From Anaerolineaceae bacterium (GTDB lineage Bacteria > Chloroflexota > Anaerolineae > Aggregatilineales > Phototrophicaceae): a DNA stretch of 64,000 nt. The stretch spans positions 1-64,000 of the forward strand of contig JACKCF010000007.1 of the NCBI GenBank assembly GCA_020634165.1, in the 5' to 3' direction. Shown here one piece after another: positions 7,430-15,366 of the stretch (position 1 is its first letter; each line of letters begins with the position of its first letter). The notes beneath the pieces were generated by a model, which saw only the letters and a program-made list of their open reading frames with translations, was not told the origin of the DNA and did not search any database. The translations under genes and the position numbers were made by a program.

Positions 7430-8872
7430 ATGACCATCACAATCGTTGGCCTGGGACCAGGCTCCGTTGATGATATTACGCGCCGCGCCTGGGATGTTTT
7501 AGAGCATGCCAAGACGGTTTATCTGCGTACACGTCGCCACCCCTGTGTCGATCAGCTCCCCAATAATCGTCAGTACCATGACTTTGATGAACTCTATCAA
7601 TCGCACGACGCATTCAGTGATGTACATGATGCAATCATCGTGCAGCTACTGGCGGCTGCCGAGCAGGGGGATATAGTCTATGCTGTGCCTGGTGATCCGA
7701 TGGTTGGCGAAACAACCACACAGCGCTTGCTGGCACAGGATAAGGTTGCTGTAGAAATTGTGCATGGCGTCAGCTTCATCGAGCCGATGCTGCGTCAGGC
7801 AGGCATTGACGCGATGGATGGTTTGCAGGTGTTCGATGGCATGATTCTGGCAGCCATGCACCATCCGCCAATCAATCCGCAGTATCCAGCCTTGGTGGCA
7901 CAGGTCTTAAATCAGATGGTCGCTTCTGATGTCAAACTCACGCTGATGAACCAGTATCCTGACGACCTCATGGTGACGCTCATTCATAGCGCTGGCTCAG
8001 ATGCTATTGTTGAGCATGTGCCGCTTTATGAAATCGACCGCAGTGAACACCTCAATCACCTGACATCGCTTTATGTTCCGCTGCTGGGTGAATACACCAG
8101 TTTTGAAGCATTTATGGAGATCATCGCCCACTTACGCGCCCCAGAAGGCTGTCCCTGGGATCGCAAGCAAACGCATGAATCGCTGCGCCCTTATTTGATC
8201 GAAGAAGCCTATGAAGTGCTGGATGCTATCGATAAAGGTGAGATCGATGAACTGGCCGGAGAGCTAGGCGATCTCTTGTTGCAAATAGTTCTGCATGCTC
8301 AGATTGCCGTTGACAATGGTGAATTCTATATGACGGATATACTGGATCGTATCAATCGTAAGATGATCCGTCGGCATCCCCACGTGTGGGGCGATGTCAA
8401 CGTCGATGGTGATCCCGATCAGGTCGTGACCAACTGGGAAGCGATCAAACAAGCAGAAAAAGCTGATAACGGTCAGATAGAGCAGGGATTGCTGGATAGC
8501 ATTCCCATTACGGCACCTGCTTTATGGGTGGCGCATAAATTCCAGGACAAAGCCGCCAAGGTCGGTTTTGACTGGCCCGATGTCAGTGGTGTTGAGGACA
8601 AACTGCGTGAAGAAATGCAGGAAATTTTTGAAGCAACTGATCCAGAGCACAAAGCTCAGGAAATTGGCGATTTGATGTTTGTTATGGTCAATTGGCTGCG
8701 CTGGCTGGACGTCGATGATCCGGAATCACTGCTGCGAAGTATCAACCAGAAGTTCTATAATCGTTTTCACTTCATAGAGCAGCAGGCCGCAGGCCAAAAT
8801 CGCGACCTCAATGAAATGACCCTGGAAGAAATGGATGCCATATGGGACCAGGCCAAGAAGCAGGGATTATAG
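7430..8872 (+). CDS. mazG: MazG nucleotide pyrophosphohydrolase fused to a tetrapyrrole-methylase-like domain (YabN type)
   Basis: A 480-residue two-domain protein. Residues 1 to about 215 form an SAM-dependent tetrapyrrole-methylase-like domain (VGLGPGSVDDIT at the N-terminus and a PGDPMVGETTT loop). From about residue 228 comes MazG, with CPWDRKQTHESLRPYL and the metal-binding EEAYEVLDAI...ELAGELGDLLLQIVLHA, then a second MazG-like repeat (KVGFDWPDV, EIGDLMFVMVNWLRWL). It hydrolyses (d)NTPs to monophosphates for nucleotide-pool cleaning. The same fusion is known as YabN in Bacillus. GAGAAGG precedes the ATG. Its end overlaps the convergent zinc-ribbon gene by six bases. Confidence 0.9.
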   Translation: MTITIVGLGPGSVDDITRRAWDVLEHAKTVYLRTRRHPCVDQLPNNRQYHDFDELYQSHDAFSDVHDAIIVQLLAAAEQGDIVYAVPGDPMVGETTTQRLLAQDKVAVEIVHGVSFIEPMLRQAGIDAMDGLQVFDGMILAAMHHPPINPQYPALVAQVLNQMVASDVKLTLMNQYPDDLMVTLIHSAGSDAIVEHVPLYEIDRSEHLNHLTSLYVPLLGEYTSFEAFMEIIAHLRAPEGCPWDRKQTHESLRPYLIEEAYEVLDAIDKGEIDELAGELGDLLLQIVLHAQIAVDNGEFYMTDILDRINRKMIRRHPHVWGDVNVDGDPDQVVTNWEAIKQAEKADNGQIEQGLLDSIPITAPALWVAHKFQDKAAKVGFDWPDVSGVEDKLREEMQEIFEATDPEHKAQEIGDLMFVMVNWLRWLDVDDPESLLRSINQKFYNRFHFIEQQAAGQNRDLNEMTLEEMDAIWDQAKKQGL

Positions 8873-9055
8873 TTCGCTGCAATCCCACATAAATCCACAG
8901 CGGGGGCACCTTACTTTGCAGGCCAGCTTGTAAGTATCTTCGCCGCAAGCAGGGCAGACTGTCGAAAGGGTATAGTTCGGCAGCGGTCGCAAAGGACGAT
9001 TGTCGGTGATTTGCTTGGAGAGTTCATTTTGTGGCTTAGGGTGCTCGGTGTCCAT
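8867..9055 (-). CDS. small zinc-ribbon protein
   Basis: A 62-residue protein with an unstructured N-terminal half and a C-terminal zinc ribbon: CPACG, then CPRCG 16-17 residues later, ending FMWDCSEL. Four paired Cys predict one structural zinc. Function unknown; such ribbons bind nucleic acid or protein partners. ATG9055 is preferred over GTG9067 because GGAG lies just upstream of the ATG. It lies immediately beyond the tRNA-Cys terminator. Confidence 0.6.
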   Translation of the reverse strand: MDTEHPKPQNELSKQITDNRPLRPLPNYTLSTVCPACGEDTYKLACKVRCPRCGFMWDCSEL

Positions 9056-9075
9056 AGACCACTCCACATACGTAC

Positions 9076-9100
9076 AAAAAAGCCCTCGGACGAGGGCTTT
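9076..9100 (-). terminator. intrinsic terminator after tRNA-Cys
   Basis: AAAGCCCTCG (9079-9088) and CGAGGGCTTT (9091-9100) form a perfect stem. On the minus strand it is followed by a six-U tract (A-run at 9076-9081). It starts seven bases after the mature tRNA 3' end. Confidence 0.85.
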
Positions 9101-9106
9101 CTCTTA

Positions 9107-9177
9107 AGGCGACGACCGGAATCGAACCGGTGTAAACGGTTTTGCAGACCGTTGCCTGACCACTCGGCCACATCGCC
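9107..9177 (-). tRNA. tRNA-Cys (GCA anticodon)
   Basis: Read on the minus strand, a complete 71-nt cloverleaf is visible. The seven-base acceptor GGCGATG pairs with CGTCGCC (one G-U), and the discriminator base is U, as expected for tRNA-Cys. The anticodon stem ACGGT/ACCGT encloses loop CTGCAAA with anticodon GCA, and the T-arm is CCGGTTCGATTCCGG. The CCA tail is not encoded and must be added by nucleotidyltransferase. Confidence 0.96.
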
Positions 9178-9237
9178 ATAATGATAGTCATTATAGCGAT
9201 AGGCCCTATCAGCATCAAGACTCAGTCTACGCCGTAT

Positions 9238-9837
9238 TTAGGCCATATGTTTGATCTTACGTGTGTTTCTGAAAAGTAGCACCAGCATGATGCCAAAGGC
9301 AAAGCCGGGTAGTGTCCAAAGCAGTGCGCCCAAGGCACTCAGGATGATATTGTGCAGCACGGCGTTGAGGGCAGCCATCGTGACAACGGTTAGCGTCACA
9401 GCACTGGTTAGGGTGATGATTGCGCCCGTTGCTCGCCATCGCCAGCCGATGAGTACGCCTACTAGCAGAATGCTCTCAAACACCACTGTAACCAGACCAT
9501 TCAGGAAATCGCCTCGTTGGAACAATGAATAAGATAACCATAAAAAGAACACGGCGTAGGCGATGGTGAATACGCGGTAGATGAAATTCGTGGCCATGAC
9601 CTGTGCGGCTTTCGGGTTAGTTTGCCGCAACTGCTGATAATGTGCCCATTGTTCACGCATGATATTGACTCCTAAATCAGAAAATTCGCGCAGGATAACA
9701 GATAGATATTCAAGATAGGTTCGGTCTTCGTTGAGTTGGTCAGCAAATACTGATGCCATTTCATCGCCAAACTGCTTGTAAAAAGCCGCAGGATATGCCT
9801 GTAGCAGGAACTGATATAGCTGGATGACGGTCTTCAT
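9238..9837 (-). CDS. membrane protein paired with a PadR regulator
   Basis: A 199-residue protein. The N-terminal 70 residues are soluble with a LLQAYPAAFYKQFGDEM segment, similar to the prefix domain found before some ABC permeases. About four hydrophobic segments follow (roughly residues 85-105, 112-130, 138-158, 165-188). No ABC ATPase is present nearby, so it is probably a stand-alone membrane protein. It overlaps the PadR gene by one base (TGATG), showing coupled translation; the regulator probably controls it. Function unknown. Confidence 0.6.
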   Translation of the reverse strand: MKTVIQLYQFLLQAYPAAFYKQFGDEMASVFADQLNEDRTYLEYLSVILREFSDLGVNIMREQWAHYQQLRQTNPKAAQVMATNFIYRVFTIAYAVFFLWLSYSLFQRGDFLNGLVTVVFESILLVGVLIGWRWRATGAIITLTSAVTLTVVTMAALNAVLHNIILSALGALLWTLPGFAFGIMLVLLFRNTRKIKHMA

Positions 9838-10172
9838 CAGCCATTGCCCCTGCTGAGTACTTGCTGACTAAGCATGGCAACATGCGCCAGACGATTGCTT
9901 TCAGCTTTCAATACTCGCCGGCCCAAATCTGTCAGGCAATAGGACTTCTTGTCACGACCGTCAGTATCATTACCATCCAGCCGTTCAATCCAGCCCTGTT
10001 CCAGCAGGCGTTTGATAGCACCGTATAGCGTCCCAGTGCTCAGGATGATGCGCCCATCGCTGAGTGCCTCAACCTCTTTAAGAATGGCATACCCATGCTT
10101 GGGGGCATCGGCCAAACAAACGAGGATGAAAAATGTTGCCTCTCGTAGTGGTAAATAATCTGCTTGTGTCAT
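9837..10172 (-). CDS. PadR-family transcriptional regulator
   Basis: A 111-residue winged-helix protein with the PadR signature: LREATFFILVCLADAPKHGYAILKEVE, then LSTGTLYGAIKRLLEQGWIERL as recognition helix and wing, and a short C-terminal dimerisation helix (short PadR-s2 type). Such repressors often autoregulate and respond to small molecules. ATG10172 is chosen over an upstream TTG. A palindromic operator candidate lies 28-41 bases upstream. The downstream membrane protein gene is translationally coupled. Confidence 0.85.
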   Translation of the reverse strand: MTQADYLPLREATFFILVCLADAPKHGYAILKEVEALSDGRIILSTGTLYGAIKRLLEQGWIERLDGNDTDGRDKKSYCLTDLGRRVLKAESNRLAHVAMLSQQVLSRGNG

Positions 10173-10199
10173 GTGGCCATCCAATATATGTCAGATAAC

Positions 10200-10213
10200 G
10201 ATATGTCGTTTAA
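10200..10213 (-). promoter_or_regulatory. possible PadR operator
   Basis: AACGATATGTCGTT is a 14-base dyad (AACGA/TCGTT around TATG) just upstream of the padR start. The half site recurs imperfectly around it (ATATGTCAGATAACG then ATATGTCGTTTAACG as a direct repeat, 10189-10218). Autorepression is inferred from position. Confidence 0.4.
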
Positions 10214-10326
10214 CGCCATGTTATGGCCAGTTTGCATAAATGTCAATTAAGGCATTCCTTACGTGTGAACTTTGCCCAGTTAGGCTGCACTTGCGCAACC
10301 TTTGAAAAAGCCGCACAATATGCACC

Positions 10327-11562
10327 ATGAATGAAGAAAACCTGACACCATCCGAACTAGATAATCCCGAAGACGAAGCCGAGTCGCCACTGGAAGATGA
10401 ACTTTCTGTGGCAGAGCCTGACGTACAGGCTGACGCTGCCTCAGATGAGGCTAATCTTGATCCTGATACGCTCGACGAAGCAGTCGATTCTGCTGAACCT
10501 GTCGCGGATGTCGTTGACGAAGTTGGGCTGGAAGCGCTCGATGTCGACGAGTCTACAGCCGAAGAGGTTGCTCAGATTGAAACTGACTCCGCTGATGAGT
10601 CAGCGTTCAACGTTGAACTTTTCGCAGAATCGGATGAGGCATCACTTGAAGAGCCGGATGCGGTTGAAGTTATCAGCGAAGAGATTGTAGAAGTTGAAGA
10701 ACAGGCTTCCGATGCAGATGTTGCCGACTCCGAATGGGCGCCTCGCGAAGATCACGAACCGGAACCAATGAATAGCAGCGGGTTTCCTGCTGGCGATGAA
10801 TTTGATGTGTCGGCAGCATTAGCAGCCGTTGCCTCGTTGGATCGGTTGACATCCGACGAAATCTACGAAGCAGAAGAAGAGTACGAAGAATATGACTTCG
10901 CTGAACAGGGCGAATATGTACCATCTGATGTGAGCGCCTTTGGCGAAGTTACTCCGGTTCCGGCATTCCCGGAATCAACTGGCTATATGGGCGCAGGCTA
11001 TACGCAAGGCGCAGCCATTGCGCATCCTGATATGTTCGCGCTGCGTCGTGGGCAAGTTGCTTCAGTCGTTCCAGCACTCTTGCTGATCGGATTGGGCGCC
11101 TGGTTGACATTCATGACGACAACTGCCGATGAATCCAGTCCGCAGATCGACCCATTGTTGATACTTATCGCACTGGTTGGCGTCCTGAGTATTGGCCTGC
11201 TCAGCCATTGGTGGACGAGTCGTCGTTGGGCACGGGGTAGTTTTTTCCTCAGCATGATGCTGCTGGCGATGAGCGCCGTAGGCTTCTTTTTGATTCAGCC
11301 AGGTGGCATGAGCATCGCTACCGGATGGCCTTTGCTGATCGCTGGTGTCGGCATCGCCCTGTTTTTGACTGGCTTGCTGACACAGCCGCGCAGTTTGGGC
11401 CTGGTTGGATTCGGCATCATGATGGCACTCCTGAGCGCTGTGGCGACTTCTGTAACAGCCGAACTTCTCCCGGCAAACATTCTTTCCCTGGCTGCGGACG
11501 CTTGGCCTGTGGCCGCTGTTATCGCCGTCCTACTGCTGCTGGTACCCGTCATTCGTCGCTAA
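10327..11562 (+). CDS. membrane protein with a very acidic N-terminal region
   Basis: A 411-residue protein with two unlike halves. Residues 1 to about 235 are almost entirely Asp, Glu, Ala, Ser and Val (for example DELSVAEPDV, EEIVEVEEQ), predicted disordered and strongly negative. Residues about 245-411 form six hydrophobic helices and end VPVIRR. No family is recognised. The acidic segment could bind cations, basic proteins or the membrane surface; this is speculation. The next gene, a GT4 glycosyltransferase, starts nine bases after its stop, so the two are probably co-transcribed. Confidence 0.65.
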   Translation: MNEENLTPSELDNPEDEAESPLEDELSVAEPDVQADAASDEANLDPDTLDEAVDSAEPVADVVDEVGLEALDVDESTAEEVAQIETDSADESAFNVELFAESDEASLEEPDAVEVISEEIVEVEEQASDADVADSEWAPREDHEPEPMNSSGFPAGDEFDVSAALAAVASLDRLTSDEIYEAEEEYEEYDFAEQGEYVPSDVSAFGEVTPVPAFPESTGYMGAGYTQGAAIAHPDMFALRRGQVASVVPALLLIGLGAWLTFMTTTADESSPQIDPLLILIALVGVLSIGLLSHWWTSRRWARGSFFLSMMLLAMSAVGFFLIQPGGMSIATGWPLLIAGVGIALFLTGLLTQPRSLGLVGFGIMMALLSAVATSVTAELLPANILSLAADAWPVAAVIAVLLLLVPVIRR

Positions 11563-11571
11563 AAATGACAT

Positions 11572-12675
11572 ATGCCACTCCATATCGCTATTGATGCCAG
11601 CCGAACAACAGTCGCGCGCGTTACCGGAACTGAACATTATGCGCTCCGGCTGATTGAAAGCCTCATTCATCTGAATGACAGTCTGACCCATCCTCATCAG
11701 TTATCACTTTATTTTCGTGATGCTCCCGCCTCAGACCTGTTTCCACAATCTGAACATGTCACGACCCATGTGATTCCGTTCCCTCGTGTCTGGACACATA
11801 TACGCTTCGCGGCTGCTTTGTATCAGCACCACCCCGATGTGACATTCGTACCAGCCCATACGTTACCCTTTGTTTTTTCTGGGCGTAGTGTCGTCACCAT
11901 CCACGACCTGGGTTATTTGCACTTTCCCGAAGCTCATCCATTTCGTCAGCGCACCTATCTGGATATGACAACTCGTTATAGTGCTAGGCGTGCCAGCCTC
12001 ATACTGGCGGATAGTCAAGCAACAGTCGATGATCTCGCCACATTCTATAACGTGCCTCAATCTAAAATGCGCGTGGTTTACCCTGGGGTTGAAGTTCCTT
12101 CGCCTGGGGAAGGCTTGCACCTCTCAGCCAAATACAACATTCCCAGCAGCTACCTTGTGTTTATCGGTACACTTCAACCGCGCAAAAACATCGAACGACT
12201 GATTCATGCTTTTACTCATTGGAAGCGCTCCAATCCCGATAGTGAGTTGGGGCTGGTTCTGGCTGGCGGGAAGGGCTGGCTGTTTGATGAAGCTTGGTTG
12301 GCGGATGCGGAAGACGTCTATTTAACGGGTTACATTGACGAGGCTGACAAAGGCCCGCTGTTACGTAGAGCGGTTGCGATAGTGTTTCCGTCGCTGTTCG
12401 AGGGATTTGGCTTCCCGGTTGTGGAAGCCATGCACGTTGGGACGCCTGTCATTGCCAGCAATACCAGCAGTCTGCCGGAATTGGTTGCTGATGCGGGTTT
12501 ACAGGTGGACCCACTTGATGAGGATGCCCTGGTAGGTGCCATCGACCTGATTGTATCCCGCGCGGATTTGCGTCAATCGCTACGAGAAAAAGGCTTCAGA
12601 CAGGCTGCCAAGTTCACATGGGCGCAAACAGCCCAACAGACACTTGATGCCCTGGTCACTGCGGCATCGACTTAA
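11572..12675 (+). CDS. glycosyltransferase, GT4 family (GT-B fold)
   Basis: A 367-residue GT-B enzyme. The N-terminal half carries VVTIHDLGYLHFPEAHP and SLILADSQATVDDL. The C-terminal nucleotide-sugar domain has IGTLQPRKNIERLIHAF, then FPSLFEGFGFPVVEAMHVGTPV with the E-x7-E motif and NTSSLPELVADAGL, the GT4 signature. It transfers a sugar, often mannose, in surface polysaccharide or glycolipid synthesis. It sits between an acidic membrane protein and the GT9-GT26 fusion, suggesting one envelope-glycan cluster. Confidence 0.88.
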   Translation: MPLHIAIDASRTTVARVTGTEHYALRLIESLIHLNDSLTHPHQLSLYFRDAPASDLFPQSEHVTTHVIPFPRVWTHIRFAAALYQHHPDVTFVPAHTLPFVFSGRSVVTIHDLGYLHFPEAHPFRQRTYLDMTTRYSARRASLILADSQATVDDLATFYNVPQSKMRVVYPGVEVPSPGEGLHLSAKYNIPSSYLVFIGTLQPRKNIERLIHAFTHWKRSNPDSELGLVLAGGKGWLFDEAWLADAEDVYLTGYIDEADKGPLLRRAVAIVFPSLFEGFGFPVVEAMHVGTPVIASNTSSLPELVADAGLQVDPLDEDALVGAIDLIVSRADLRQSLREKGFRQAAKFTWAQTAQQTLDALVTAAST

Positions 12676-12752
12676 AAACGCCCCGTGTATATTGGCCATA
12701 ATCCCTATAAAATGGCTCCATACTGATTCGTAACATTATGTCGTGTTGAGCG

Positions 12753-14591
12753 ATGGCCTATCGATTTCTGCTGGTGCAATTAGGGGATATTGGTGATCTG
12801 GTGTTGACCACACCGGCTATTGCCGCCTTGCGAGAAACATTCCCTGATGCCCATCTGGCACTATTTTGCAGTGCCCAGGCCAGCAAAATCCTGGAACCCG
12901 CACTCGTCAATGAAACCATCACCTTCGATAAAGCGTCGTTCAACGGCACGTTTTCAATCCTTCGTCCTGCCAATTTGCGACGTATTTTGGGTTTAAGGGC
13001 AGGTCAGTACGATAGTGTCATCTTCTTCCAGCACTTCACGCTTAAATTAGGCACCCTCAAATACTATTTGATCGCAAAAGCATCCGGTGCGCGTGATATT
13101 GTCGGACTTGACAATGGCAATGGCTGGTTCCTGACGCATTCACTGCCAGACGAAGGCTTCGGTTCCAGGCATCAGGCCCAGTACTGGCTGGACCTGGTGG
13201 CGCTGGCTGGCTCTCGTTCAGAACCTCGTGGTGCTCAGGTTGCGCTCGATGGCGGCATACTGCCGCTCGGCTTGTATCACGGACGACGCATCGTAATTCA
13301 TGCTGGTGGCGGTGGTTACAGCCTCGCGCGTCGCTGGGCACCGGAGAGATTCGCTCAGGTAGCCGATGACCTCGCAACGGCTTATGACGCGCAAATTGTG
13401 CTTGTCGGCACACCAGATGACCATGCTGCGGACGTTGCCGCTGCTATGAAGCAATCTGCAATCAACCTGACAGATAAAACGTCAGTGACACAACTTGCTG
13501 ACGTGTTGCGTTCAGCGGACTTGTACATTGGGGCGGATAGCGGCGTTACGCATATGGCAGCGGCAGTTCGTACCCCGACACTCGCCATTTTTGGCCCCAG
13601 CAATGAAAAAGCCTGGGCGCCCTGGTCCCCAGGTGGAATCGTCACAGTGCTGCGGACGCCTGTTCATTGTGGACCATGTAGCTATATTAATCACGATGTT
13701 GGCCTGCGTGATGGCTGCCCTGAGCGAACCTGTATGCGTCTCGTCACACCGGAACAGGTTATTTCGGCGGCTCACGCTATTCTTGATGGCAAGCCAAAAT
13801 CTTCCGAACCGGAAGAAAAAGGGACAAATACATCAGTTAAAGTGCCTGAGACTTCTCCGGAGCGTGATCGCATCCAGATATTGGGCCTGCCTGTTGATCG
13901 CATCACATACCGCAAATGGATGAATCAGATTGATCGCTGGGTACGTGACGACAGCCGTCATCATCAGGTTTGTACGGTCAATCCGGAATTCATGGTGATG
14001 GCCCAGCGCGATTTCAACTTTGCGACTATCCTGCGTCGTGCTGATCTATGTTTGGCCGATGGCGTCGGCCTGTTGTGGGCGGCCAAACGCCTGGAAAAAC
14101 CTTTACCAGAGCGCGTAACAGGCAGTGATGGTACCGTCATGATTGCGGAAGAAGCCGCAAAAAAGGGTTGGAAGCTGTTCCTGCTGGGTGCTGCTCCTGG
14201 CATAGCCGATCAGGCTGCTGCTGTCATGCGGGAAAACCTCCCTGATATACATGTCGTTGGCACCTACGGCGGTAGCCCTGCTGCGGAAGAAGAAGATGAC
14301 ATCGTGGCGATGGTCAATGCTAGCGGTGCGGATATTTTGCTGGTAGCCTATGGCGCTCCCAGACAGGATAAATGGATCGCGCGTAATATCCATCGCCTGG
14401 ATGTGAAGATGGCGATGGGCGTCGGTGGCGCTTTGGATTTTATTGCTGGGATTGTGCCCCGCGCCCCACAACAAATGCGTGATCTCGGCCTGGAATGGCT
14501 GTACCGTCTGTATAAACAGCCCTGGCGCATTCGTCGCATGCTCCGGCTGCCTGTATTCGTCATGCTCTTCGTTTTGCGTGGTTCCCGTTGA
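12753..14591 (+). CDS. fusion of a GT9 (heptosyltransferase-like) and a GT26 (WecG/TagA/CpsF-like) glycosyltransferase
   Basis: A 612-residue protein. Residues 1 to about 345 match the GT9 ADP-heptose:LPS heptosyltransferase family: LLVQLGDIGDLVLTTPAI at the start and ADSGVTHMAAAVRTPTLAIFG before the C-terminal motif. A charged linker of about 25 residues follows (KSSEPEEKG). From residue 374 to 612 is a complete GT26 domain: CTVNPEF, LADGVGLLWAAKRL, VTGSDG, GAAPGIADQAAAVM, VAYGAPRQDKWI and a basic amphipathic C-terminus typical of membrane-associated WecG/TagA. GT26 enzymes add N-acetylmannosamine or a related sugar to a lipid-linked intermediate. The fusion suggests consecutive sugar additions on one carrier. 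Confidence 0.85.
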   Translation: MAYRFLLVQLGDIGDLVLTTPAIAALRETFPDAHLALFCSAQASKILEPALVNETITFDKASFNGTFSILRPANLRRILGLRAGQYDSVIFFQHFTLKLGTLKYYLIAKASGARDIVGLDNGNGWFLTHSLPDEGFGSRHQAQYWLDLVALAGSRSEPRGAQVALDGGILPLGLYHGRRIVIHAGGGGYSLARRWAPERFAQVADDLATAYDAQIVLVGTPDDHAADVAAAMKQSAINLTDKTSVTQLADVLRSADLYIGADSGVTHMAAAVRTPTLAIFGPSNEKAWAPWSPGGIVTVLRTPVHCGPCSYINHDVGLRDGCPERTCMRLVTPEQVISAAHAILDGKPKSSEPEEKGTNTSVKVPETSPERDRIQILGLPVDRITYRKWMNQIDRWVRDDSRHHQVCTVNPEFMVMAQRDFNFATILRRADLCLADGVGLLWAAKRLEKPLPERVTGSDGTVMIAEEAAKKGWKLFLLGAAPGIADQAAAVMRENLPDIHVVGTYGGSPAAEEEDDIVAMVNASGADILLVAYGAPRQDKWIARNIHRLDVKMAMGVGGALDFIAGIVPRAPQQMRDLGLEWLYRLYKQPWRIRRMLRLPVFVMLFVLRGSR

Positions 14592-14688
14592 TAGTTTACA
14601 TACCTAGGCGTTTGCCCTACGCCCTGGCACATCTGGCACGATTGAGTTGTCCCCTGTAAAGTAACCACCTACCGAGGGAGCCGGGTTT

Positions 14689-15366
14689 ATGAACACCTCA
14701 GATCGACAGGCGCTTTATCTGATAGCCGATGAACTGCGCGGTATGGCAACCATTGGCCGCCACTTTGCGAACAACCCTTATGAGGTCGAACGTGCCCATC
14801 GTATCAATGAGCTGGCGGCAACTATTGCGGCATTGGCAGAACAGGAACGCACAAAGGAAGAGGTTCAATCACTGTTTAATGAGGAACCCTGGCATCGCAT
14901 TTCACCTGCCATCGGCACGGATGCGGCTGTATTCGACGAAAAAGGCCGAATTCTGCTGATTAAGCGCGCTCAGGACCAAACATGGGCCATGCCCGGTGGA
15001 TTGTCTGAAATCGGCCATACGCCTGCCCAGGGGGCCTTAAAAGAGCTTTGGGAAGAAGCGGGCCTCAAAGGATGCGTAGTACGCTTATTGGGCGTCTTTG
15101 ATGGCCCCAAATGGGGTTCACTTGCTAAAGTCCATCATATCAACATGATTTTCCATGTTCAGTGTGATGATCTCACACCCAAACTTGGCATTGAGGCAAC
15201 CGACTGGGCCTACTACGGTCCAGATGAATTGCCATCACCCATGCACCCATCACATCGGCTGCGTGTACCCAAAGCCTTTGAATTGATTCAGACAGAGCAA
15301 ACATACTATGATCCTGTTTGCTCTGAGGATATAACGCTGTCGATGGTCCAGCGACGAGAGGAATAA
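14689..15366 (+). CDS. Nudix hydrolase with N-terminal Nudix-associated helical domain
   Basis: A 225-residue protein. Residues about 5-60 form the helical Nudix_hydro_N domain (ADELRGMATIGRHFANNPYEVERAHR). The Nudix domain follows, with its box starting at Gly103-Gly104 and running through KELWEEAGL (Lys in place of the usual Arg of REUXEE). Relatives hydrolyse ADP-ribose, CDP-choline or other nucleoside diphosphates. The next gene starts directly after the stop codon, so a role with that sugar kinase is plausible. GGGAG precedes the ATG. Confidence 0.85.
   Translation: MNTSDRQALYLIADELRGMATIGRHFANNPYEVERAHRINELAATIAALAEQERTKEEVQSLFNEEPWHRISPAIGTDAAVFDEKGRILLIKRAQDQTWAMPGGLSEIGHTPAQGALKELWEEAGLKGCVVRLLGVFDGPKWGSLAKVHHINMIFHVQCDDLTPKLGIEATDWAYYGPDELPSPMHPSHRLRVPKAFELIQTEQTYYDPVCSEDITLSMVQRREE

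Noticed and set aside
14620..14660. TGGCAC-type sequence before the Nudix gene resembling a sigma-54 promoter
   Set aside because: The -12 element and spacing do not fit, and no sigma-54 activator is seen nearby.
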